In this document: positions 38,326 through 52,113 of the stretch, one piece after another | How positions within the stretch are numbered: the first letter of the stretch is position 1 | Layout of the letters: each line of letters opens with the position of its first letter | Assembly: GCA_008921705.1 (NCBI GenBank) | Contig: VFFE01007644.1 | Coordinates: forward strand, 671,971 to 735,970 | Length of the DNA stretch: 64,000 nt | Source: Burhinus oedicnemus | Taxonomy: Eukaryota > Chordata > Aves > Charadriiformes > Burhinidae | Direction of reading: 5' to 3' | Translations under genes and position numbers: made by a program | The notes under the pieces: generated by a model | The model's database searches: none | Told to the model about the DNA's origin: nothing | Seen by the model: only the letters and a program-made list of their open reading frames with translations

Positions 38326-39000
38326 TGTCGCAGATGGAGCAATGCACTTCACTCATAAGAGAGAAGCAGCAATATATTTATTGATATAAAAACAATGATT
38401 TAATAAAATTGATAATAGATGCGACAGTTTAACAAGATTCGAAATTGCAAGTTACACTTGGTTATTTACTGCATAGAGGACAGGATCAGACAGAGCTGTC
38501 AGGGAGACCCTTCCCGTTGAGTCAAGGTTTCAGAAAGGACACCCTTGCTTTCTAAACTCCTCAGAGAGGAGTCTAGGTGCGGCTGGATCCAGTCCTAGTC
38601 CCAGACTTAGTCAACGGTTTACATCTAAAGGATTATATGTGCACAATCAATCCTTTATATCACTTAGCCAAGATTTCCAAGTTCAGCATGCCGTTAGCCA
38701 CTTCCCGAGGATTTGTTGCGGCAAGGAATCTCTCAGCCTCGAAGAATAACCTTGAGCAGCATCCTGACCCAAGGGGAGATCCTGGCATGCAGCCCACTGC
38801 CGTTCAGGAGAGCTCAAAGGGCTCTTGGGCTGTGCACTATTTATGGGGGTAAGATGATTGACCTATAGTCGTATTTGCATATAGACCACAGAGCCAGCAT
38901 TGCTCAAGTTAGCCCTTGGCTATTGTACTGTTGTTTCCCCGAAACCACATTGAACCCCGGATGCCACCATCACGACTACAAGCACCCATTATGACCGTCA
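38326..39000 (-). mobile_element. Solo LTR of an endogenous retrovirus, 675 bp
   Basis: On the minus strand the element begins TGACGGTCATAATGGG and ends CATCTGCGACA, giving canonical TG...CA termini, and it is flanked by a perfect 5-bp duplication CAGGT. Inside, in minus-strand order, there are two TATA-like boxes (ATAAATAGT at 38836-38844 and TATAAAG at 38653-38659), then AATAAA at 38377-38382 about 50 bases before the end, a layout of U3, R and U5. No primer-binding site, gag, pol or env sequence flanks it, so it is a solo LTR left by recombination. A 5-bp duplication is seen in ERVL and some ERV1-type elements; I could not name the family. Confidence 0.85.
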
Positions 39001-39005
39001 CAGGT
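39001..39005. repeat. Target-site duplication CAGGT (right copy)
   Basis: Exact match to 38321-38325 on the other side of the solo LTR. Confidence 0.75.
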
Positions 39006-42000
39006 GGTTATCACTTGGGCAGGGTTACAGGAGATAAAGATCAGGTGCTGCCTGGAGAGGGGGGAAAGCACACAGTCACACAGGTCCTCCAGATCCTCTT
39101 GCTGAGGTTTTGGCTGCACATCTCCTCACCTCTTCCTCTGTCTAAGGGCCAACCAACTCACTTCACTTTCTCATCCTGGCCCTGTCCATGCTGTTCATTC
39201 CCACCATCTGGAGGAGGAAACTGAGTGGGGAAGGGGAGTTCCTAATGACTTCTGCTCCTTCATCAGTCATGCCTCCAAGCAGTACTGTGTCCCCAGTTCC
39301 ATGGACACCTCCTAGGACAAGTAGGTGCTCTCAAAAGTGTTCTGTTGAGCATCACTCACCAGCTCCTCTGCCACCCATGTCTGAGCCCCTGACCCTCACA
39401 GTCCTCTTTTTTCATTCATTGTCCCCCATCACCAACTATCTGTCCTCCTTGTGTTTCATTTTTCACTGTTCTCTCCCACTCATGCACAAGGCACAGCATT
39501 ACCTACAGGATTTACACAGCTCTTTGTCCACTGGTGTTCACCATGCTCCAAACACCCCTTTACTTTTCCTGCTACTATAAACACCTTTTTTTTTGGTATT
39601 CCTTCTTGTCTTCAACAGAAAAAGCTATGACAGTGCATTCAGGAAAAATATAAGAAATCATTTCATCCCAGAATGAAATTCTGTAACTGCAATAATAGAC
39701 ACTTTCTTCCAAAACAAGGCAAAACCCTCCATAAGTATGCAGAAAAGTCCTTTGCCTGTGCATGCCTTTGGTTTGAACAACAACATACACCTCTGTGTTT
39801 TGGATGAACATTTCTTTTCATTTAATTTCATAAAGAAGCATAACTGTTTTTAATGTAACACAACATTGTATAAATGATGTTAAACATAGTGACTTTATTG
39901 TGGTTGCTTTAATCTGTAATTTCTTAATAAGTACAAAAAAAGCTCTAAAGTCACATTATTATTTTAAAATGGAGGCTTCACACAGTTCATATAAAAATTT
40001 ATCATTCCCATGACTCCTTTTCTTTCTTCTTCCTTTTTTCAGTTTGATAGTCAAATATTTGAATTGCTCACAAGGCAGAATACATAAAATTTATAGTATA
40101 ATTTAGGAATCTATTATGAAATAAAAGTATTACACCTATTTTTACTTTGTCTTTAAAAAAATATTATCCCATATTTCATATCTAGTATGTTCTTAAGTCT
40201 ACAGTACGTTATAAGCACTTCAAAGTTAAGAATAAGTAGTTGCTTTGTGCTTTAATAATACTTCATGCCTGATAGCACTAGAACTTTCTAAAGCGCTACA
40301 CTTAAACAGCTAGGAAAGTAAGAAAATAAAACTCATGAATTTCTGATCTTTTGGTCTATTCATTTTGTGTTAGAATTTTCATTTTGATGCACTAGAGTTA
40401 CATTTGAATTGTCTTGTTCTTCATGAAAATCTCATCTGTTCTGTGTTCCTGCATTCATGCACATCTGCCATCTCCCATTTTTGAACTTCCTATCATGGTA
40501 TTTTGAGCAATCAGTGTCACAAACAGGAGCTACGAAAATTTGACACAAAGCTTTAGTTTGAAGGTGGCTTTTAAGGAATTTTGACAGTAAGTTGCAAAAA
40601 GATAAGTGTGGCTCGAATCCTAACAGTGGCTTGATTTTTACTTCATTTAATTTCATTTTGCATGAATTTAGCACAAGGTGAGAATTTGACAAAGATTAGA
40701 GAGACCAGCTTAGCATAGGTTTGGAAACCTTTAAGTTTGCAGGTGGTCCTGTCCCACATGTAAACTCTTCTGTATTCCTGAAAGGTGCTCCATTAAAAAT
40801 GACAGTCGATCCAGATAGGAGGTAGATACCAAGAGCAGACAGAAGATCACTGCAATAAAAGAATATGAACTGAATGTTGAAAACAGATAATAATTGACTA
40901 TGCGAGAGAGTATCTAGATTTGCGAGTCTGAGAAGAGGAGAGTTTGGAGAGAGCAGGGAAGAAAGGGGAAGTATCTTAATGAGGAAAAGTCATCCACAAA
41001 GCAGACCAGGCAGATCTCTGGTAATGAGGATTGCAGGCGGAGCCGCCACAGGCAGATGACGATGTTTGTCAGCATGGGGTGGGAGCCGATCACAGGTCCA
41101 ACTCACACAGCAGCAGCAATGAACACAGAGGCACTGGGTAGCTTTTCACAAGGCCAGAGACTGAAGCCCACAAGCCCTGTTGAGCCAGACACTCTGGAGG
41201 GAGAGGAAGGTAGACCTCAGACAGGACAATTGTTAATGTTTCTATTGTTTTATCACAAAAGGAAGTTCATGTGATGAAATTATACTGACAAGAACAGCTT
41301 AACCAAGGTTAAATTACATTCCTAATCTTAAATTTCTTCCCCTTTTCCAACAACCTTTTATTAAAATCAAACACTGAGAAGCTAATTTGTGTGTGATTCA
41401 TGCAGGTCCTTTCTTCTTTGCCTCTGGTTTTTATTCCCACACAGACAGACAGAATACTGCTCATATTGATATAATTGGAAATACTGCCATTGATTTTGGT
41501 GGGAGCAGCATCCAGCATAGCATAGGTAGGTTACTGAGTTTCCATGGGATATCCATTGTCACTATTCACTTCCAGTGTCATGCAGGCCTATTACAGGACC
41601 ACAAAGTACCATATGCCAATTATAGCATTAAAGATCAGTACATTGCAATCACATCCAAATCGTCAGTCTTAGTGTAGAGCAGTGCTTAAAAGGAAAACTG
41701 CTCTGTTGCAGATGAATGCTTAAAGAATAGAAGTACCTGGATGATTTTATTGTACAATAATGTATGCAATGTCTTATTTTCCATAGGAGACCATCAGGAA
41801 TTATCTAAATCATCGTGTTCACTCTAGTTAGGGCTTCATGCAGTTCAAATTCATATAATTCTTTGAAGGTACCATGTGAGTTCCATAAACCCACACGGCA
41901 ACAATGCTTGGCTTTCAAAGCACTTTCATGAAACAGCTGTACAGAGTCCATTTCAAGCCACGGAAATGAATAGTTATTTTGACAGCCAAGGCAGTGATGC

Positions 42001-45000
42001 TGAGATACTAAGAACTGCTTTCCACATCATTAACCACAGCCGTTCCCCCTTGCTAGAGTAGTTGGTAAAAAAGGGCACGCTACTTTTTGTCATGACAGCT
42101 TCTCAACAGCTCATTTTCTAGGGTATTAATCATTAATGTCTTTTCACCTTTCAAAAAAAAGATTTTTTTTTGCATAATGGGCCAAGTATAATGTTCACTA
42201 AATTGTCATACTATGATAGACCACTGGATTTCTGAAGTTTATTGAATCTGAGATTTTAACCTTCCAGAACCTCCAGCCAGTCCAAAATGTAGCCACCTTC
42301 TCAAACACAGCCTCAGTGTAACGCTACCCAGCAGTCCGTGTGGACTCCCCAGCATCTCTCTTATTAATAGGGAAGGTCAGCTTAACAGTCCTCGTGGACC
42401 TTCAGCGGGATCACTGAAATTATCATGAGAGCTCATAAGAGCTTTCCAAGCAGCTGAATCAAAGCTGGAGTGCTTTATGACGAATGACAATCAATCTCTG
42501 AATCTAAGGACTGAAGAGCAAAATTCCTTTCTTAGGCCCCATCAGAATAGAGGAAGGAGTGTTGAATGTGGAAGAGCTTTACGTTCAGACATGTTTTGAA
42601 GCACTGACTGCACTGACAAATTGGCCTTGTCTGCACAAAATTAAAAGCGGGCATGAGAGTGAGCCACTGTCTTCCAGTCATTTTCCATCTATATTATTAC
42701 CTGTTTGTTTGAATTGATTTTCACCTCAAAAGTTGTATATTTGGCTTAGGAAAACCCCAGGACAGGATAGGTGCTCCAGGATAGATCTATGCATGCTTTG
42801 CCCCTTTTGTACGAGACTTGATCAGAATGACCTGCTCCATGAACAGGCAGTTGAACCTACACTTGGACTTCAAGGGCAATCCAGAGCTAAGACTGAATCT
42901 GAACCTTGTACGTCTGTAATAAGGATGGAGCATGAGGAAAAAATATTTTGACAGCAGACTTTGGCCTGCCATTCAATTCCTTAGAGCTCTTTTTCTTTGG
43001 AGGCAGGGGCACACTTGTCTATGGAGCTCAGCACTAGACAACAATGAAGACAGACAAGGAATGAAATAGGAACCAAAGGTCCAGTGTGCAAACTGCACAA
43101 CGTGCTCAGCAAAACAATTGTATTATGACAGCACTGACATGAAACAAATGCATTTTGCTGTATTTATTAATATAAGAACTTGGTTGCCAGAAAGAGATCT
43201 CAGGGGATGATAAATGGGTTGTCTTCTTTTTTTATTGAGTATGGTAAAGTTAGTATTGTAGGCTTAGAAGATGAACATAGGAGATCTGAATTCCATTAAT
43301 TTCCTGGCTATTGTAATGGTACAAATAAGCAGAATTTTCTACAGCAGGGAATCAACTTGATAGAAGGGTCGAATCCACTGGGATATGAGGGTACTGATTA
43401 AGAAGATATTGCAAACACTGTTTATTTACACCCTGGCTGAAAATAAAATGGATAGAAAAGAACATTTGGTACCATTTGAAACATTAACTTTTAAAGGTCC
43501 TACAAAGTGCTGCTGTTCTTAAGGAATATAAAACAAAGACTGACTGTTATAAGCAGTTTGGGTTTTATTGCAGTGAAACATTTTCCATCTGCAGAAATTC
43601 ACAATTTTCTCATGGGGAAGATTTCTTTTTTTTGTTTTTAACAAAGATTTGGAAATGGGTGAAATTTAAACTGACAATTTTTCAGTTCAAAATTTCCATT
43701 AAGAACTTCCTATTTAGAATTACATGATGTAAGATCGTAGGAGCATAACTATAAGTTAATTACAACAACATATTTTTTAACACAAAAAAATGAATTCTCA
43801 CAGTGTTTGAAACAAAATATCTAAGTTAACTTAAATTCTGTTTCCCGAGGATGTTGAGTTATAAAAAAATGTCAAAATTAATTTACATACTTTTTGGAGA
43901 GGTCAGATAAACACAAATTGTCAAAAATATACAGGATAAAAAAGTGTTTTCCACCCAGCTACTCACCTAGCAGTATTTCCCAGAGCTCCTAAATGTCAGC
44001 TCTCAACTCCAACATTCATTTCTATTTAAAGACAAATCACTTATTTATAGTATTTTTAATGATTATAAGTATGCATTAAGTGGAAACAAAAGAAAATACT
44101 GAAGCACTTTCTTACGGCATTGATATCTGGATATCCAAGATAGAAACTTCATCCAGCCATGTGTTGATCCTCTGAATTCTGAAGTACAAATTGCTATCGT
44201 CTTCTGGTACGACTACTATGGCATCACCTGACTAAACAACACTTGCTGCCAGGGTTATCATCTGAGACAATGCCTCAGTGGTGTGGCTTGCCCATGTGCA
44301 CTCTCGACCTGCTGGTATAAAATGGTAGCTTGTGATCTTTGCGCGGACAACTGACTGCAGAGGGGCTGGGGCTGGTGACTTCACTGTGAAGTGGCTGCAC
44401 AAAATTCAGGCTGGCAGAATGCAACTGGATATACTTGAAAACAAATTATTTAGATTGTTCTTCAGAATTTTTATGCAAGTGAAAACCCATCAGGATTTCG
44501 GGAGTGATCTAAATATAAAAAAATAACTAATGTTTTCAGTCTGGAGTTGCAAGCCTCAACATGTTGTGAACAGTTTTGAGAGCTGTGAACAGTCTCTGTG
44601 TCAATAAAAGATGAAGGGTGGGAATGCAAACATTTTCCTATTCCTTACCACTGTAATCCATTCACAAGCACAATGCTAGCAAGGTCACAGTTCCATCAGT
44701 CCGGTCACAAATCTGTGCTGCCTTTTTCTACGATATAACTAGACAAAGAATGGTCCCATTCCATTTGTCTACTGCAAATTAGGGCAAGAAGACTGAAGCA
44801 GTTGAGAGAGGCACAAAATATTATTTTCCTATTTTTTTCTTGACTATATGGATAGGTAATATATTTGAGGCAGATAGGAACCCTCCCGACTGGCAATTTT
44901 TTAAACTGCTATTCATATGTTTCCTGATTAGGTACGGTACACATTGCAAGGCTTCTTATTCAAAAGAAGTAGATTAATATCACGAAACATCTACCACTCA

Positions 45001-48000
45001 AATACAGATTATAATGCACGTTGCATATGCATTATGCATATCAGTGGTATGTCAGTGAAATACAGAAATCTGAACAGAAGTGTTTATTCATTCAACTCTG
45101 AGAAAAAATAAACAACACTTTATTAGTAATTACAAAGAGACCACATGACAAAACAAAATTGCATGCATCTTTTTCACTTATATCTTAAGTGATAGAGGAG
45201 CACAGTCTCAGTACATATTGGGTATCTTTGAATACATGGTTTATCCAGACAAGCAATAATAAAGGATAATATGTAGTGATTTTTACACTGTAACATGCCT
45301 GGAATATGTATTTCATTTGTCACTGAACATTATGAAAATATCCTGTACAGCTTTACATCAGAAAATAGTTTTTGAACTATTCAAATTCAAGAAAAACAGT
45401 GTCTTTCTAATGGAATCCCATAAAGAGGTAAAATATCCCATGACAGTCTTGGTTTAATTCCAGATTTTTAAGGCAATTTTAATGTAGCTGAACTGTAGTT
45501 TCACCAATGCAAATCAATTTGTCCATCTACTTACATAGTCTTCTCTAAAACCAGTACCAATAATTAAATACTGATTGTCTTCAGACACAGAAAGTAGCTG
45601 TGGCATGGAAAATGTTTTGCCATGAACAACCAAAGAACCTTCTGAAAGGTCCTTCAGAGTTTTCTCCTATATTCATTAATAAAGAGAGAAGTGTCCCACC
45701 TTTCAGGATACAGGGCATGCTGGGATTTCCTTAACACAGTTGGTATAGGACAAATCTTGTGGAAAAGGGCCAAATGGAGGAATGAAGCTTCACCTCTCCA
45801 TAAAAATATTTGATTGGGAACTGAAATTTAATGTCAGTGCAGCTGAAATAATTCAGTTCTGGATACAAAACTTCCTGCAGTGTGAAGAGTAGGAAAGCAG
45901 ATGCTTTGCAGGGTTGATACAGTAGCAGTGTACCTTCAATTTTAGGTTTAAGAGGGTGAAAGAATAAAATTAATGGTGCATTTCTTTGACTTTTATCCAT
46001 CTCTTACCTTCTTCTTATAGGTTTTTTTTTCTTCTTGAGTCCCCTTTTTGACTTTCAATGCATCATTTGTAATCACCCAAGGTCTCCTGAGAGACCCTTG
46101 CACCTACATGTACCTCATTCTATGTCTTCATTCAGAGTAACCTAATATGTGACCCTTGCAGTCAGTATTTTCCAATAATATTCATCAAACTCTATAGACA
46201 GTAAGAGACTAAAACAAATAGCTTTCAGATTATCCTTGATTTTCATTAAATTGTGAGCTGCATATGCTCTACCAGAAGTATTTGTGAATCTCCTCTCCTT
46301 TCTCCCAGTATTTTGATTTTATTATTATGGCCAGCAAATGTCAACTTCCATTCATCTACTATATCCTCTAGGTTTATTTTCTTTAAAAAGTATTTTAATA
46401 TCAGAGCTAGTTTGGACCTAGTGAACTAAAACAGATGATAACACATTCTTATTGCAGCATTCTCTAAAGTGGTTATAAATCCAACGCAAAGAAAATGTCC
46501 TCTCCGCAAGTCCTTATGTTTCAGAGCCATTTCTAATAGAGCCTTATTTCATTCCCACAGAAGCTGAGAAACCTGTTCTAGCCAAAGCTACTGGGCTTCT
46601 CTGCCTCTAATGCTCTCTAAATAAGATATAATATTGACTGCATTCTTAATATGGAAAGCTTGACTCAAGTTCCTTTATGGCAGAAACAAAGGCCAGAAAA
46701 TGGATGAGTTGTTTGGGTGGGTCTAAATAAAAGCCAAAGTAGGAAGGAGAGAGGTTTAAAACAGCCCCAGTACTGCTCCTCCTTGTGACAACTGCAACAG
46801 CTCCCACCAGGGACTCATCTCCTTCCAACTCCCTGCCCCGACGTATGTTAAGAGCATGGGGCACCTCAGCTGGCCAGGTGCACTCCTTCCCATTCCTGTG
46901 CTGGCACCTGTTCTCCTGCACCCTGCAGCTTATGCAGAGAACTTGGTGGCCTTTCTTCACCACTGGGAGATATGAGCATATCAGTGCAGGAATGTGTGAT
47001 GGGCCAATTGCCCTTTTCTTGGGGGTGTCCTCCTTCTGTAATCCTACCTTTGAGGATAAAGTAGGGACAAGCAAGTTTATTGAAAAAACAGAATGAAATA
47101 CATTTTTCCATCTAACAGGGTAAACGAAACATTTTAAAGATAACCCTTATTAGGCTCCATGCTACCTGAACTCTTCCTGTCTTGAAAAGATATTCAGTTT
47201 AAATACCACTTTGCCAAATTCATCCAACAAACCTTGTACATTCAGATAACAGCTATGCTTCCACTAATGAGGAATATGTGTATTTCAAGGTTGAGGATCA
47301 AATTACTCTAAATTCATGCATATTTGAAGATACCTGACAATTAATTAGGGCTTAAGGAAACATCTCAGATCTATTCCTGTTCCTTGCATCAAAATTTTAG
47401 CAGGACAAACCTATCAAAGCTAGGTGTAGCCTGAGTCTGTTAGCCTCACAGATCACACAGTGTAAGAGAATGACCCTCATAGTTTTCTGTCACTCCTTTC
47501 TCTGGCCCTGTCTACTGCTGTCCTGACATGCTGACTGGACTTCCTAAATGGACCTGGATGTGACTTTTTACCTCACCTTGTCTGATGATCACTGAATTGT
47601 TGATGGACTGTGTCCCTGCCACCACTGTGGTCCTGCCTGGGTGCTGTGGGACTGCACTTTCACGGTGTCTCTGCCTGCCTGTGCTGGGGCCACCCTTTCC
47701 TCCTGGCTCATCCTCCTTCCTGGAGCAGCCTTGCTTTTGCTGCTCCCTGACATATGCATCTACTGCAAGCACCAGCCCCAAAAGTGCCTGTTTCTTTCCA
47801 CTGTCTATTAATGGATTATGAGATGTATAGTTCAAATATAGCTAGTCCACTTTAGATATGGGAAAGAATCCCACTTAAGGTAATAAATTACTACTCAACA
47901 CCTCCTAGAAATTACTGTGTGTGGTTTAATTAATACTGATTCTCTGGAAATCTTTTCTATTTTTCAGTAACTTTCTTAAAATGCAGTTGTATATCCTTAT

Positions 48001-48036
48001 ATTCTTATCTGTACAACTATGAGATTCCCAAGGTAA
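39006..48036. other. Intergenic gene desert, no gene seen
   Basis: No supported gene over 9 kb. A palindromic POU-like motif at 45027-45039 is listed separately. The longest open frame (46646-47074, minus, 142 codons) is mirrored by a 103-codon frame on the other strand and has no recognisable domain. Confidence 0.5.
45027..45039. promoter_or_regulatory. Palindromic POU-type dimer motif (ATGCATTATGCAT)
   Basis: ATGCAT-T-ATGCAT fits the MORE-type POU homodimer pattern with a one-base spacer. An overlapping TTGCATATGCAT (45021-45032) is close to the same pattern with no spacer. A motif of this size can occur by chance in AT-rich DNA, so only the motif is seen, not a function. Confidence 0.25.
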
Positions 48037-48573
48037 ATCATAGAATCATAGAATCGTTTAGGTTGGAAAAGACCTTTAAGATCTTCCAGTCCAACCATTG
48101 ACCTTACTCTACCAGGTCTGCCACTAAACCATGGCTCTAAGCACCACATCTACATGACTTTTAAACACATCTAGGGATGGTGACTCAACCACCTCCCTGG
48201 GCAGCCTCTTCCAATGTTTGATTACTCTTTCAGTGAAAATTTTTTTCCTAATGTCCAGCCTAAACCTCCCCTGGCGCAACTTGAACCCGTTTCCTCTTGT
48301 CCTATGGCTAGTTACTTGGGAGAAGAGACCAGCTCCCATCTCACTACAACCTCCTTTCAGGTAGTTGTAGAGAGCAATAAGGTCTCCCCTCAGCCTTCTC
48401 TTCTCCAGACTAAACAATCCTAATTCATTCAGCTGCTCCTCATAAGGCATGTTCCCCAGACTCCTCACCAGCTTTGTTGCCCTTCTCTGGACACGCTTCA
48501 GCACCTCAATGTCCCTCCTATACTGTGGTGCCCAAAACTGAACACAGTACTCAAGCTGTGGCCTCACCAGCAC
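48037..48573 (-). mobile_element. CR1 LINE 3' fragment, relatively young
   Basis: The + strand begins with the reversed terminal repeat (ATCATAGAATCATAGAATCG). The minus strand encodes an open 149-codon C-terminal piece of ORF2, including [32 protein letters not shown] and [19 protein letters not shown], to the stop at 48124-48126. It is 5' truncated at the LVRPQLEYC block. It is very similar to the + strand copy at 61835-62344, sharing most residues over the whole overlap. It is joined directly to the CR1 that starts at 48581. Confidence 0.92.
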
Positions 48574-48580
48574 TTGAGTT

Positions 48581-49296
48581 CATTTTTAAATTGATGGTCT
48601 TTCATAGAGTGATTTATGTTGAAAAAGACCTTCAAGATCATTGAGCCCAACCATTAACCGAGTACTGCCAAAACCACCACTAAACCATGTCCCTAAGCAC
48701 CATGTCTACATGTCTTTTAAATACCTCCAGGGATAGTGGTTCCACCACTTCCCTGGGCAGCCTGTTCCAATGCTTGACAACCCTTCAGTGAAGAAATTTT
48801 CTTAATATCCAATCTAAACCTCCCCTGGCACAACTTGAGGCCGTTTCCTCCTGTTCTATCACTTGTTACTTGGGAGAAGACACTGACCCCCACACCACTA
48901 CAACTTCCTTTCAGGTAGTTGTAGAGAGCGATAAAGTCTCCTCTCAGCCTCTTTTTCTCCAGGCTAAACAACCTCAGTCCTCTCAGCCGCTTCTCATAAG
49001 ACTTGTGCTTGAGACCCTTCACCAGCTTCATTGCTCTTCTTTGGATGTGTTCCAGCACCTCAATATCTTTCTTGTAGTGAGGGGTCCAAAACTGAATACA
49101 ATATTTGACGTGCAGCCTCATCAGTGCTGAGTACAGGGCAGACAATAATTTCCGTAGTCCTTCTTGCTACAGTGTTCCTGCTACAGGCCAGGATGCTGTT
49201 GGTCTTCTTGGCCACCTGGGCACACTGCTGGCTCATTCAGCAGGCACTGACCAACACCGCCAGATCCTCTTCTGCCGGGCAGCTTTCCAGCTTGTA
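48581..49296 (-). mobile_element. CR1 LINE fragment with extended 3' tail
   Basis: On the minus strand the 3' end reads CACTCTATGAAAGACCATCA then ATTTAAAAATG, the same extended tail as the element at 17836. The body encodes [20 protein letters not shown] and [20 protein letters not shown], broken by a frameshift near 48785 that replaces the usual end of ORF2. The 5' truncation near 49296 lies after the ESCPAEEDLAVLVSA block. It is older than its neighbour, judging by substitutions. Confidence 0.88.
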
Positions 49297-52113
49297 AGGA
49301 TACAGTCTTTGATATGATACATTGATTAGCTTCTCCCTTTTCTTGCAGTATTCTGTGGCTGTAGCCATGGCTCTACTTGAAGGACCTTGAGGGGTATTGT
49401 GAGGCGCCCACTTATGCTTTCCCATAAACCACCCTTCAATGATGTCCCCATCTTATCCCAGGATTTGTTAGTACTACAACAGAAAATTTGGCCTTTTCTA
49501 GCTTTCCTTTAAACACAGATTTCTCTTTTCTATACCCCATTTTGTATGAATAAAGCTCCAAGTATTTTGGGTTTTTTTTCTTTTTCTCTATCTTCTGCTG
49601 ATATCTCTAAATTTCTAATACAGCTCTTGGTCTTGAATACACTTTACTATGAATCAGGTAGGAGTAAAATTTCCTTCCTGCTGGAATTCTACTAGAGGAA
49701 TTAAACAGAAATTCTCTCAAGGTTTTCAACAGCAAATTAAAATGTTGAAACTTCAAAAGCTGAAGTTTTACTGGCAAATTCCACTTCACCACAATCAGCT
49801 ACATTGACAAAAAGAGAAGGAGGCTATACAAAAGCCATGCACAAGCTTATATGTTTTTCTAGAAAAGGAGTACAAGCTCCATAGCTATAGAGCCTGGGCG
49901 GAAGTGGGGAATGGTCTATAAGTGATTGTGTAATTTATTCCCCTGCTGAATCTTTCCACTCATTTATCAGGAATACTGTTCTTTCCAAAGTTTGTTCATA
50001 CTCATTGACTATCCTGTTCGGCCCAGTTTTATCACTCTTGTTTACATAGCACATTGTGTAAGAATGACAGATACTGCATGGTCCCACGGTTCATATCACT
50101 TGTATCAGCATGGCTGACTTAATAGTTTCCTGTGCTTGAAATGTGATGTTTATTTTGAATTATAATAGTCCAAAATAAGTTTATCTATAAGATCTGTATG
50201 ATTAAGAATGTCTCTCAGCCCATTGCTCTTGTCACTGGTTTTACTCCTATTTATGGGCTTACAGGATTTGGTCAAGGATGGGAGAAACATCCTTTCAATA
50301 TCTTAGATTCTACCATGAATTGTACAAATGAAAGTAAGTATATGTTTATTTTACGTACATAAAGCATAAGACAAGATCAAGTGATTGGATGGTCTGTATA
50401 TATATATATCTCAGTATCACTGCAACGGAACACCTGCTTGAAGACATTAAATGTATACACTATGCTTAATACACCTTATGATGTTACTGGATAGAACATT
50501 TGCTAATAATAAATCAAGTTCTACCCTTTCTTACACTGAACCCTCATTCTCTCTATATAGGTGCACTGACTCATGGATCTTTCTACCTCTAACATGCCTA
50601 CAGTTAGCAAAATCTTCCCAGAAGGAGATTAGGCTATATAACACATCAAAACTCACTCAGCAAGAAGTAGTGGGAGTAAAGATAATTTTATATAGTTAGA
50701 TTTAGTTGTAAATTGTAATGAGAGTTTAAGATGTAACAAAAGACTTGGATTAATAGGAATGAGTTGTGTAAAAGAAGCTCTGATTATTTTATTACTAATG
50801 AAAACATTTGCAAACATGGGAATCATGCAGCATACTGCAGAAGGCAGATAATCAAAATTCCATGATAACCCCAAATGTGCTTCCTTTCAATGAGTTTACA
50901 GAGCATCACACTTCAAAATGTGTCACTTCTGTTTACAACAAATCACCGCTGGGTTGCAAATTTGAGGAAGCAGTAAATATTTATTTCATATTATGTAAGG
51001 GGGTATTTAGCAGATAGGACTGTATGGGATGATAAGGATGCAGGTAGCCATATCCAAGAGAAAAAAACCCCAACCACAAACGAATTGCTCATTTTTTTTT
51101 TTTAATTAATTTTTGTTTGTTGATTTTTAGCTGTCAAATGTTACGGTATCATTCCAGGAAGACTGCACTTTTTAACCATACAAAATGAGAATAAGATGTT
51201 CTTTCACCTGCCAGATGATAAATTTGTCTAAAAACATTCTCATAGAAACCAAATACACTTAACTTTTCACTACATTCAAATCACTAATCTGCAACGTTCA
51301 CATGATTGCCCAGATAACAGAGACTACAGCAAGAAAGGAATTGGTATCTTTGCAGACAGACAAAGAATACCAAAATCATGAGGAAGACAAGTGATGCTAA
51401 GTAAGATCAGCACCAGCACTGATGTTTACTAGCTATGTTACAATCCAGCATGCACTTAAAACGTGTATTCTTTTAGAAGATCAAACTAAAAATGTAAGAC
51501 AGATTTGTCCCGTAAAAGATCTTAGGATCAGTTTGACACAAATGGCTTCTTTGTTTACACTTGTGTTTAGATATACCATAGAAATAAGCTGATGACACCT
51601 ATTTTGAACTCTTTAAGATTTGTTACAGCTCAGCTGCAAGTCCCCGTCATTAGTTAAAAATGCAGTTGCACATGGACATCAGCTCATATCTACCAGTACT
51701 ACAGTATGGCAGTCCAGAACATTACCTGCTGAGTAATAACACTTATCACCTTCTTAAAGTTTATTTATGGAACTTTCTGACATTCAAAAAGAATGTGATG
51801 ATCTCCAGAGAAGAGAGATATTTTTTTTTGTGCAGACAGAAGGCAATAAATCATTTTACAATCCTCATTCAGAGCTGTTCAAAATCATTCTGTACACTCA
51901 AAAAAACCAGTAGGCAATATTAACCTTTAAGTTTCTCAAAGCAGATGCCAAATCCGCTCCTATATTCTCCAGTATGCAATGAGACAACTGGTATAATCAA
52001 TCCTTCTGTCTTTCTAATACAGAAAAATACTTCCATCTAACAGTTTAGAGGTATTCAGCTACGGTTGTTATCTTCCAGGCAAAGCAGCACAAGAACCTTA
52101 TAATACTAGAAGG
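49297..52113. other. Intergenic, AT-rich, no gene seen
   Basis: No supported gene. It includes a short (TA)n run at 50397-50409 and a T run near 51091-51102. Confidence 0.5.
50397..50409. repeat. (TA)n microsatellite
   Basis: About six and a half TA units. Confidence 0.85.

Noticed and set aside
46646..47074. 142-codon minus-strand frame mirrored by a 103-codon + frame
   Set aside because: Neither translation resembles a known family. There is no splice, promoter or poly(A) context that favours either strand.
48037..49296. CRISPR-like or satellite array because of repeated blocks
   Set aside because: The repeated blocks are the same parts of two CR1 copies placed next to each other, not a regular repeat-spacer array.
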